Positions 53,779 to 64,000 of a stretch of 64,000 bases of DNA are shown in pieces; the first letter of the stretch is position 1, and the number at the start of each line of letters is the position of its first letter. The notes below the pieces were generated by a model. The model saw only the letters and a program-made list of their open reading frames with translations. It was not told the origin of the DNA and did not search any database. The translations under genes were made by a program, and so were the position numbers. Origin of the DNA: Desulforegula conservatrix Mb1Pa (GTDB lineage Bacteria > Desulfobacterota > Desulfobacteria > Desulfobacterales > Desulforegulaceae); the NCBI RefSeq assembly GCF_000426225.1, contig NZ_AUEY01000013.1, positions 1 through 64,000 on the forward strand. The letters are read 5' to 3'.

Positions 53779-55038
53779 ATGGATAGAATTATAGTGGAAG
53801 GCGGAAGAAGGCTTTCCGGAGAAGTAAGGGCAAGCGGAGCCAAGAATGCGGCGCTTCCGATTCTTGTTTCATCTATGCTGACTGACGGGCCATGCGTTTA
53901 TGACAACGTACCAGCCTTAAAGGATATAGAAAGCATTTGTCTGCTGCTCGAAGATCTCGGAGCTAAGGTCGAAACTTCAGGCAGCAAAGTTCAGATTGAC
54001 GCAAAAGGAATTTTCAAACACGAAGCAAGCTATGAACTTGTAAGAAAGATGAGGGCTTCGGTTCTTGTTCTTGGGCCTCTTGTCGCACGCATGGGAAGAG
54101 CAAGGGTTTCGCTTCCGGGCGGATGCGCGATAGGCGCACGTCCTGTTGATCTGCATCTCAAGGGTCTTGAGCTGCTCGGCGCTGAAATCAAGATCGAACA
54201 TGGATATATAGATGCCATTGCACCCAAGCTCAAGGGTGCTGTCATATACCTTGACACTGTCACAGTGACAGGCACAGAGAACCTCATGATGGCGGCCGTA
54301 CTCGCAGAAGGCGAGACAATTCTCCAGAATGCTGCCATGGAGCCTGAAGTTGTTGCGCTTGCAGATGTTCTTAAAGGAATGGGAGCTGATATAGAAGGCG
54401 CTGGAACTCCGGAAATAAGAATTCGCGGAAAGGCCTCACTTTCTCCTGTAAAAGCTTCCATTATTCCTGACCGCATCGAAGTCGGAACATATATGGTGGC
54501 AGCCGCTCTAACAGGAGGTGATGTGACTGTTACTGGCTGCAATCCTCATCATATGATGAGCGTCATGGATAAGCTCAGGCAGACAGGAATAAAAGTTGAT
54601 GTTGTCGGAGACAGTGCCGTCAGAATCAACGGAAACGGGCATATCAAAAGCATAGACATCAAAACCGTGCCGTATCCGGGATTTCCTACAGACATGCAGG
54701 CCCAGTTCATGGTTTTAATGTCTGTTGCGGACGGTCGCAGCGTAATAACAGAAACAATATTTGAAAACAGATTCATACACGTCAGCGAGCTAAAAAGGCT
54801 TGGGGCAGACATAACAATAACATCAGGCAGCACTGCTGTAGTCAAAGGAGTACCCGGACTTTCAGGAGCCCCTGTCATGGCATCAGACTTAAGAGCAAGC
54901 GCCTCACTTATTCTCGCTGGACTTGTCGCTTCCGGAGAAACAGAAGTCAACCGAGTCTATCATCTGGACAGAGGATATGAGAAGATTGAAAGCAAGTTTG
55001 AAGGTCTGGGAGCTGCGATAAGAAGGGTAAGAGAATAG
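53779..55038 (+). CDS. murA: UDP-N-acetylglucosamine 1-carboxyvinyltransferase
   Basis: Catalyses the first committed step of peptidoglycan synthesis. A 419-residue enolpyruvyl transferase with the catalytic C116 in LPGGCAIGARPVDLH, so it should be fosfomycin-sensitive. The N-terminal SGAKNAALPIL and the late FPTDMQAQFM are also conserved. AAGGA lies 11 bases upstream. It sits 28 bases after ccsB, which may reflect co-transcription. Confidence 0.96.
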   Translation: MDRIIVEGGRRLSGEVRASGAKNAALPILVSSMLTDGPCVYDNVPALKDIESICLLLEDLGAKVETSGSKVQIDAKGIFKHEASYELVRKMRASVLVLGPLVARMGRARVSLPGGCAIGARPVDLHLKGLELLGAEIKIEHGYIDAIAPKLKGAVIYLDTVTVTGTENLMMAAVLAEGETILQNAAMEPEVVALADVLKGMGADIEGAGTPEIRIRGKASLSPVKASIIPDRIEVGTYMVAAALTGGDVTVTGCNPHHMMSVMDKLRQTGIKVDVVGDSAVRINGNGHIKSIDIKTVPYPGFPTDMQAQFMVLMSVADGRSVITETIFENRFIHVSELKRLGADITITSGSTAVVKGVPGLSGAPVMASDLRASASLILAGLVASGETEVNRVYHLDRGYEKIESKFEGLGAAIRRVRE

Positions 55039-55484
55039 ACAGATTGTTGATTCGTCATCTTACCCAATTCAGTTTATAGGCGTTTTAGTTTGGGGAACTT
55101 TTTGTAAAAAGTTCCCCTACCCCCTCAAAAACTTCATTTTTTGTAACCGTTCACCAGAATTTTAAAGCGATTTTTTTTATGAAAGGTCACTTTTTTGAAA
55201 AAAAGCTTGGCAAAAAACTTATGGTTTTTATGGGATGCTCTACTACATCTTCAACCAGCAAGATAGTGTCATAAATTGCAGCACATATCCTGAACAGGAG
55301 ATAGATACCAACATCCGAAGGGTTTGAGGGAAAAGGGTTTTCCAAGGATAAGTATAGCAAGTTGAATTTTACCAGTTTTTTATTATTTAAGCGCAGACGG
55401 CTCTGTGTTTTGCCTATGCTATGTCATAATATCTAAAAATTTTTGCGGAGCTTAAAAAAAACGGCCCGCTGGAGGCAATTTTAG
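55039..55484. repeat. Intergenic region with module A hairpins
   Basis: No gene. A hairpin at about 55092-55136 (GGGGAACTTTTT and AAAAAGTTCCCC, then CCTCAAAAACTTC), a module A variant at about 55188-55222 (AAAAAAAGCTTGGC and AAAAAACTTATGG), and a diverged reverse module A at about 55440-55476 (TTTTTGCGGAGC, GGCCCGCTGGAGGCA). The last one provides the GGAGG in front of comEC. Confidence 0.68.
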
Positions 55485-55487
55485 CTG
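55471..55487 (+). promoter_or_regulatory. Repeat-derived ribosome-binding site and CTG start of comEC
   Basis: GGAGG at 55471-55475 lies nine bases before an in-frame CTG at 55485. An in-frame TAG at 55482 closes the frame just upstream, and no ATG, GTG or TTG occurs in frame before 55854. The GGAGG belongs to the end of a reverse module A repeat (GCTGGAGGCA). Confidence 0.6.
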
Positions 55488-57974
55488 AATAGCTGTAACG
55501 AATCCCCAAGAATAAAAATCTCCAGGCCATTTATTCCGGTTCTTTTTTCATTTGCGGCGGGCATAGTTTCAGCAGAATATATTCCTGGCCAAACTTTTAC
55601 TGCATGGATTTTCACGGCTTGCTGTTTCTCATTTATCCTGCTTATTCTCGCTGGTTCAGATAAAAACAGAAAAACATTCATAGCCCCTCTGATCCTTTTC
55701 ACTTCCCTAGGTTATATTTCAGCATCCCAGTATATTAAGTTTGATTCAAATAATCCTGAAGATCTTATCAACCATGCTGATGGTGAAAAAAAAAGAATAA
55801 CAGGATATGTAGATTCGCTCCCAAGGGTTTATGATGATGGCTCAAGCTTCATAATGAATGTTGAAAAAATTGAGGCAAACAGCAATACACAGAAAATCAA
55901 GGGGCAGATCCAGGTCTCGCTGGATGGAACATCCATACCGCCTTCCCCTGGGAACAGAATCTCGTTCATTTCAACAATAGGGAAGATAAGAAGCTTCAAA
56001 AATCCTGGATGCTATGATTATGCAAGGCACATGCTTTTTGAAGGCATTAAGACAAGATGCAGCGTAAAGGCTGGGTCGATCGGTTTTCTTGAGCCTGAAA
56101 AAAGAAGCGCCATGATCATGGCCGACAGGTTCAGACTGAAAGCCGGAAAAGCAATGGATAATGCTATTCCAGATGATTCTGCGGTTGTAAAAGCGCTCAT
56201 CACGGGTGATACTTCAGGGATATCATCTAAACTCAGGTATGCTTTTAACAGAACAGGCGCTGGTCATCTGATAGCAATTTCAGGACTGAATATCGGAATA
56301 ATTGCGGCAGTTTCTTTTTTTACGGCAAGATATTTTCTGTCCTTCTGGCCATTCATTCTTAAAAAAGGAATACTTATCAGATGCGCCTCATTTGCTGCGA
56401 TATTTCCAGTTATTTTTTACGGGCTCATTTCTGGTCTTGAGCCGTCAGCTTTACGGGCGGTAATAATGGCTTCGGTAATTCTTTCAGCTGGCGTATTCTC
56501 AAGGGAAAGCGATATTCTTAATTCAATCGCAGCATCAGCATTTATGATTCTTGCAGTGATGCCTGGCAGCCTCTTCAGTATTTCATTCATACTGTCATAT
56601 ATGGCCGTACTTTTTCTGATTCTTTCTGCTCCGGTTTCAGAAATGATCAGACAAAAATTCTCGAACTCAGGAAAGTCTGGGAAAATAATATCATGGACAC
56701 TTCTTTCTCTGACGGTTTCTGTGTTTGCCACACTTGGAACAGCCCCTTTCGTAATGCACTATTTCGGCAATTTTTCTCCGGTTGGAATTCTTGCAAATCT
56801 TATACTTGTACCTCTTTTCGGAGCCGTGGCAGTAGCACCAGGCCTTTTGGCGGTTCTTTTTCTGCCTTTTTCAGAGTCTGCTTTCATCTTTCTAATTAAA
56901 ATTGCGGCTCTGCCTGTAAGAATTGGAACGGTCATTATTGAATATCTGGCAGAATTCAAATATTCATCTTTTCAGACAATCTTTCCTGATATTTTTGAGG
57001 TCTTTCTATTATATGCAATACTCTTATCAGGCTTAGTCGTATTGAATAACCGGATAAAAAAGACTCCAACCACAGACTTCAAGAACAGAGCCATTATCCA
57101 TATTTTTGTATTATCCTGTTTCCTTATGCTTATTGACGCTGGAATCTGCATTAAACAAAGATTTTTCAATAAGGATCTATATATAAGCATACTCGATGTT
57201 GGACACGGGAATTCGGCTCTTGCGGAACTTCCTGGAGGGAAAACCATGCTGATTGATGGAGGTGGTTTTCAGGGAAAAGGCGGACTTGATACAGGCAAAG
57301 ATATAATCACTCCGTTTCTGAAGCGTAAAAAAATCCTCAATATTGATTATATGGTACTGACCCATCCAGACACCGACCATATTAAAGGGCTTTTGCATAT
57401 TGCTGAGAATTTCAGTCCTGAAGAATTCTGGAAAGGCCCGGACAAGAGTGATTCGCCAGATTATATAAGGCTGATGGAAATTCTCAAAGAAAATGGCACA
57501 AAAATCATTGAACTCACTGATAGCGATGAAAACAGGAGTATTAATGACGTAAAAATAGAATTTCTGAATCCATCAAAAAATAACGGAGAAGATCAGAAAA
57601 GAGAATCCACAAATGATGAGTCTCTTGTCCTGAAGCTTAATTTCAAGGACAAGGCATTTCTTTTTACCGGTGACATCTCTGAAAAAGCCGAAGTAAAAAT
57701 GACGAAATCATATCCAGAAAAACTTCAGGCAAATCTTATACTTATGCCCCACCACGGAAGCAATGGATCTGGCTCAGTAGTTTTTCTGGACAATGTCAAG
57801 CCAGAAGCAGCATTAATATCTGCGGGCAGAAAGGGATTGCCAGGCAAAGAGCTGTTGCAAAGACTAAAGCAAAGAAATATAAGCACCTGGCGGACAGATT
57901 TAAACGGCTGCATTACGGTTGGTATGGGCAGTAATGGTTACTCGATAAAGGCATTCACAGATGTTCAAAAATAA
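55485..57974 (+). CDS. comEC: DNA internalization protein ComEC/Rec2, likely CTG start
   Basis: An inner-membrane channel for DNA uptake. From the CTG at 55485 it has 829 residues, the usual size. The first 123 residues contain the typical start SRPFIPVLFSFAAGIVSAEY and two membrane segments plus GYVDSLPRVYDDG of the DUF4131 region, so they are clearly coding. The central competence domain (GAGHLIAISGLNIGI) and a C-terminal metallo-beta-lactamase-like domain (DVGHGNSA, LTHPDTDHIKG, LMPHHGSNGS) follow. Starting at the first ATG (55854) would lose the N-terminal part. The 3' end overlaps the next gene by 14 bases. No comEA is nearby. Confidence 0.88.
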   Translation: MNSCNESPRIKISRPFIPVLFSFAAGIVSAEYIPGQTFTAWIFTACCFSFILLILAGSDKNRKTFIAPLILFTSLGYISASQYIKFDSNNPEDLINHADGEKKRITGYVDSLPRVYDDGSSFIMNVEKIEANSNTQKIKGQIQVSLDGTSIPPSPGNRISFISTIGKIRSFKNPGCYDYARHMLFEGIKTRCSVKAGSIGFLEPEKRSAMIMADRFRLKAGKAMDNAIPDDSAVVKALITGDTSGISSKLRYAFNRTGAGHLIAISGLNIGIIAAVSFFTARYFLSFWPFILKKGILIRCASFAAIFPVIFYGLISGLEPSALRAVIMASVILSAGVFSRESDILNSIAASAFMILAVMPGSLFSISFILSYMAVLFLILSAPVSEMIRQKFSNSGKSGKIISWTLLSLTVSVFATLGTAPFVMHYFGNFSPVGILANLILVPLFGAVAVAPGLLAVLFLPFSESAFIFLIKIAALPVRIGTVIIEYLAEFKYSSFQTIFPDIFEVFLLYAILLSGLVVLNNRIKKTPTTDFKNRAIIHIFVLSCFLMLIDAGICIKQRFFNKDLYISILDVGHGNSALAELPGGKTMLIDGGGFQGKGGLDTGKDIITPFLKRKKILNIDYMVLTHPDTDHIKGLLHIAENFSPEEFWKGPDKSDSPDYIRLMEILKENGTKIIELTDSDENRSINDVKIEFLNPSKNNGEDQKRESTNDESLVLKLNFKDKAFLFTGDISEKAEVKMTKSYPEKLQANLILMPHHGSNGSGSVVFLDNVKPEAALISAGRKGLPGKELLQRLKQRNISTWRTDLNGCITVGMGSNGYSIKAFTDVQK

Positions 57975-58752
57975 AAAAAAATTAAAGGAAAAACTTGAAG
58001 AGCTTTATTTAAAATACAACAGGCGTGAATTCGTTCATCCTGACCCACTCGAGTTCCTTTATAATTACGACAAACCTGAAGACAGGGAAATTGCTGCCCT
58101 CTTTGCGTCATCCCTCGCTTATGGCAGGGTCGAGCAGATCCTCAAGACCGTTGAAAGAATAATGACAATCATGGGCAAAAATCCCTTTGATTACATATGT
58201 TCTGGCAGCAAAGATAGATTCGGAAAGGATTTTGAAGGCATAGTTCACAGATTTGCCACAGGGGTTAAAATTGCGGCCCTTGCAACAGGAGCTTCGGGAA
58301 TGCTTTCAGAATATGGATCGCTCGAAGCCTGTTTCATGAAATATATGCTTCCAGACGCGCCTAATGTTCATAATGCCCTTGCCCAGTTTGCTAAAGAGCT
58401 TAGAAGACATGGAATACCTGATGGGGATCATCTTATACCCATGCCTGAAAAAGGAGGGGCAAGCAAAAGGCTTCATCTTATGCTGAGATGGATGACAAGA
58501 TCTGATGATGTCGATCCTGGCGGATGGTCACACCTGCCTGCTTCAAAACTGATTATACCCCTTGACGTTCATATGCACAGAATATCTGGTATTATCGGGC
58601 TTACTGATAGAAAACAGGCCAATCTTAAAGCTTCTCTTGAGATTACGTCAGCCTTTGCAGAAATCCAGCCCGAAGACCCTGTAAAATATGATTTTGCGCT
58701 TACAAGGCTGGGCATAAGAAGGGACTCTGACATAGCAGAGCTTTTTGAATAG
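57961..58752 (+). CDS. TIGR02757 (DUF2400) family protein
   Basis: A 263-residue protein of the conserved TIGR02757/DUF2400 family, of unknown function, with a helix-hairpin-helix DNA glycosylase-like flavour. It shows EFVHPDPLEFLYNY near residue 21, REIAALFASSLAYGRVEQI near 44, LHLMLRWMTRSDDVDPG near 171 and PLDVHMHRIS near 201. The ATG lies within the end of comEC. It is the last plus-strand gene before the CRISPR array. Confidence 0.85.
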   Translation: MFKNKKKLKEKLEELYLKYNRREFVHPDPLEFLYNYDKPEDREIAALFASSLAYGRVEQILKTVERIMTIMGKNPFDYICSGSKDRFGKDFEGIVHRFATGVKIAALATGASGMLSEYGSLEACFMKYMLPDAPNVHNALAQFAKELRRHGIPDGDHLIPMPEKGGASKRLHLMLRWMTRSDDVDPGGWSHLPASKLIIPLDVHMHRISGIIGLTDRKQANLKASLEITSAFAEIQPEDPVKYDFALTRLGIRRDSDIAELFE

Positions 58753-58841
58753 GCAAACGCCTTAAATTCATTATCAAAACCGAAGTCTGCCAGATTAATC
58801 ATGAACCAATAAAATCCATTCTCTGTTTATACGATCTGGCC

Positions 58842-62107
<3,266 letters not shown>

Positions 62108-62333
62108 TACAACAATACAACTATCTGGTACTATTCAAAAAAAAGAGCAATTTACGCGAACCCTTTTATGAACATTATAAAAACCAGAAAAACACCTAAA
62201 ACAATCTCTCTGAAATCAATTATTTCAACAGGTTATCTACACCGCGAATCTCATACCAGCCAATGAAGCAAAACTTAATGATTGTCTTTAGATCAAGCAC
62301 CATATAAAAAATCAAGCTTACGGTTCGCAGACA
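62108..62333 (-). promoter_or_regulatory. CRISPR leader
   Basis: A 226-base AT-rich gene-free stretch between cas2 and the first (leader-proximal) repeat. On the minus strand it holds a TATAAT hexamer at 62174-62179, 67 bases before the array, with a weak TTGTTT 19 bases upstream of it. The position and composition fit a leader that carries the array promoter and adaptation signals; the promoter boxes are tentative. Confidence 0.7.
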
Positions 62334-62624
62334 TCAAAATATAAGTGGGCCTTCCTGATCTATTCCAGGCTTTGCCCCAAGATGTTCCACTCTTCTTTCC
62401 CAGTTCGATCCTAAAAAATAAAATCTCAGGCTGTCCTTTTCAGGATCAATTTCGGAAAACAATCTCTGCCTAAGCTTTACCCACTGGGCAGGATCGATAA
62501 TGCACTCAAAAACAGAATACTGAACCCTCTGACCATAATCCTTGCAGGCTTTTGCCACCCGACGAAGCCGTCTTTGCCCACCATAATCTTCAAGAGATAC
62601 GTCATATGTTATCAGAACAAACAT
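62334..62624 (-). CDS. cas2: CRISPR-associated endonuclease Cas2
   Basis: A 96-residue ferredoxin-like protein of the Cas1-Cas2 spacer integration complex. The conserved aspartate is D8 in MFVLITYDVS, followed by RRLRRVAKACKDYG and QYSVFECII, typical of subtype I-C Cas2. AGGAGAGG lies just upstream of the ATG, and the gene begins nine bases after the cas1 stop. It is the cas gene nearest the array, as expected for I-C loci. Confidence 0.97.
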   Translation of the reverse strand: MFVLITYDVSLEDYGGQRRLRRVAKACKDYGQRVQYSVFECIIDPAQWVKLRQRLFSEIDPEKDSLRFYFLGSNWERRVEHLGAKPGIDQEGPLIF

Positions 62625-62633
62625 TGGCCTCTC

Positions 62634-63665
62634 CTATTTCCATATAAAAGGCGGATAAGCATCAATATCACCACGCATAAACCGGGCAAGAAGCATGGCC
62701 TGTATATGAAAAACAAGGCCAAGGGTAATCTTTTCATCTATAAACGGATGATAAATTTCTTCCTGCTTACGTTTCTGATATGCGACAAGAAGAGCTTTTC
62801 TGGTTTCATCATCCATCAGAACTGCTCCCGATTCTGTTGTCTTAAACCCTGAAGGCTTGATTTGCGACAGATTTATAAGTGATAGAGCCAGACGATCGGC
62901 AAAATAGGGTCTGAATTCTTCCATCATATCAAGAGCAAGCCCTGGTCTTCCCGGCCTGTCCCTGTGAAGAAAACCAACTGCCGGATCAAGCCCGACAGTT
63001 TCGAGGGCAGATCGGACATCATGCAAAAGCAGGGTATAAATAAATGAAATCAAACAGTTTACCTTATCAAGCGGAGGCCTTCTGCTTCTTCCGTTAAATT
63101 TGAACTCGTCTTTTCTTGAAAGGATGAGATGATCAAAAACACTGAAATAATTTTTGGCGGACTCTCCTTCAATCCCACGCAGAGAATCAAGATCACTCGT
63201 CTGCCTCAACGAATCAAGGCTTGATTTAAGCCTTACTGAAGCAGATGAAAGCTCTTCCGAAGCTATTTTTTCTCCGTGATCCCTCAAAACCCTGTCCAAG
63301 ACTCTTCTGCAATTTGATATTTTGCCCATTATGAAAAACCGGGCAAGGCTTGCCGAATCTGTTTTGCTGTCAGCCATTCTGTACTGGGTTCTTCTAAGCA
63401 GCACATTCCCGGAAACAGGGCCACGAACAGAAGCGAGAAATCTGCCGTACTCGCTAAGAAAAGTCACAGCCACATCGTTTTCCGCACAGAAACCCATAAG
63501 CGGAGGACTCATGGAAACCCTGCCGAAACAGACAATTCCGCCGATGGTATGGACGGGAATATATCCTTTGATTTCGTTTTCAACTTTTATCTGGACGGTC
63601 TCGCCTTCCTTATGAAGATAAGTTCCCTGGGTTGTTACAAACATTGTGTTAAGATGCTTCTTCAA
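62634..63665 (-). CDS. cas1: CRISPR-associated integrase Cas1 (subtype I-C)
   Basis: The spacer integrase, 343 residues from a TTG at 63665. This start gives KKHLNTMFVTTQG, the usual I-C N-terminus, and has AAGGAGG eight bases upstream; a longer frame from 63698 adds 11 unusual residues. The metal-site region is complete: EGESAKNYFSVFDHL near residue 155, then GFLHRDRPGRPGLALDMMEE near 235. The start overlaps the end of cas4 by 17 bases. Nothing suggests loss of activity. Confidence 0.96.
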   Translation of the reverse strand: MKKHLNTMFVTTQGTYLHKEGETVQIKVENEIKGYIPVHTIGGIVCFGRVSMSPPLMGFCAENDVAVTFLSEYGRFLASVRGPVSGNVLLRRTQYRMADSKTDSASLARFFIMGKISNCRRVLDRVLRDHGEKIASEELSSASVRLKSSLDSLRQTSDLDSLRGIEGESAKNYFSVFDHLILSRKDEFKFNGRSRRPPLDKVNCLISFIYTLLLHDVRSALETVGLDPAVGFLHRDRPGRPGLALDMMEEFRPYFADRLALSLINLSQIKPSGFKTTESGAVLMDDETRKALLVAYQKRKQEEIYHPFIDEKITLGLVFHIQAMLLARFMRGDIDAYPPFIWK

Positions 63666-64000
63666 AGTTTTCACCTCCTTCAAAAACAGCTTTTTCAAGC
63701 CATTTCAGGGCAGACCTTTTCTTTCCGATTACAAGGGGCATACATTTTTCAAGAAATGAACAGGAGTCGCACTTCTTTTTTTCATAGACAGGCTGAGGAG
63801 TTATGCCTGAATCAACAAGCCTGTGAAATGATTCGGCTGCTTTCCGGGTTTCATTTCTGAGATATTCATCAAAGACAACATCCTCGCGCCTTCGTGGCTG
63901 ACCATAAAAAAGAGCGCCAGCAGGAACAGAAACACAAAGCATTTCCTCAAGACACATAGCCTGGGCACAAAGCTGAACCTTGTCAGTGAGATCTTTTTTA
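63649..64000 (-). CDS. cas4: CRISPR-associated exonuclease Cas4 (5' part outside window)
   Basis: The C-terminal 116 codons of a RecB-like Cas4, open to the window edge. LTDKVQLCAQAMCLEEM, GALFYGQPRRRE and the C-terminal iron-sulfur cysteines in KKCDSCSFLEKCMP are typical of I-C Cas4, which trims prespacers and sets PAM choice. An internal ATG at 63957 is not the start, since the family reading continues upstream. cas7, cas8c, cas5 and cas3 should lie beyond the window in the same direction. Confidence 0.92.
   Translation of the reverse strand, partial: KKDLTDKVQLCAQAMCLEEMLCVSVPAGALFYGQPRRREDVVFDEYLRNETRKAAESFHRLVDSGITPQPVYEKKKCDSCSFLEKCMPLVIGKKRSALKWLEKAVFEGGENFEEAS

Overview
The window looks like a chromosomal stretch of a Gram-negative, flagellated, anaerobe-type bacterium of the Desulfobacterota (former Deltaproteobacteria), most plausibly a Desulfobacterales-like sulfate reducer. 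The evidence is the combination of LPS genes (kdsA, kdsC, lptCAB), rpoN, a DUF39-type homocysteine biosynthesis protein, system II cytochrome c maturation (resB, ccsB), selA, a fused uroporphyrinogen methyltransferase/synthase, a PgpH-type HD phosphodiesterase and FlgM with its Desulfovibrio-type neighbour. Species cannot be named from the sequence alone. No transposase, integrase, rRNA or prophage gene was recognised.

Layout. 1-173: fragment of an unidentified reading frame. 674-6380 (minus): M23 peptidase, homocysteine biosynthesis protein, lepB, pyrB, pyrC. 6816-14528 (plus): kdsA, kdsC, lptC, lptA, lptB, rpoN, hpf, ptsN, rapZ, a mannose-type EIIA and rimI, the classic envelope plus sigma-54/PTS cluster. 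14576-17092 (plus): gap, tpiA, secG and two tandem tRNA-Leu(GAG) genes. 17923-22001: orphan histidine kinase, class II aldolase, Nudix hydrolase. 22178-23646: small flagellar regulatory block with a candidate sigma-28 and a candidate sigma-54 promoter. 23796-26528 (minus): hisF, hisH, mazG, cvpA-like. 26866-30638 (plus): phoH, HD phosphodiesterase, ybeY. 30996-35084 (plus): pdxJ, nnr, tsaE, lysC. 35597-37188 (minus): a two-repeat lipoprotein and pyrF. 37413-41512 (plus): CheD-HDOD fusion, selA, degenerate GGDEF-TPR protein. 41852-44546 (plus): FmdB-type zinc ribbon, hemC, cobA-hemD. 44940-50186: hypothetical gene, BaiN-type flavoprotein, secreted hypothetical, tandem universal stress protein and mntH. 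51323-58752 (plus): resB, ccsB, murA, comEC, TIGR02757 protein. 58842-64000 (minus): a type I-C CRISPR locus with 50 repeats and 49 spacers, its leader, cas2, cas1 and a cas4 cut by the window edge.

How the parts work together. Most genes are housekeeping: pyrimidine, Kdo/LPS export, lower glycolysis, haem precursors, peptidoglycan and translation support. Many neighbours overlap or nearly touch, so long operons are likely. The accessory layer is (i) the CRISPR locus and (ii) several families of short non-coding repeats confined to gaps between genes: a roughly 130 bp MITE-like palindrome (six copies), and a modular set of hairpins (A, B and C modules) that builds composite intergenic elements. 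One such element seems to supply the ribosome-binding site of comEC, which appears to start at a CTG codon.

No wholly new defence or metabolic system could be demonstrated. The best leads are the hairpin-bridged ribosome-binding site of phoH, the non-canonical start of comEC, the CheD-HDOD fusion and degenerate GGDEF-TPR protein flanking selA, and the two repeat systems.
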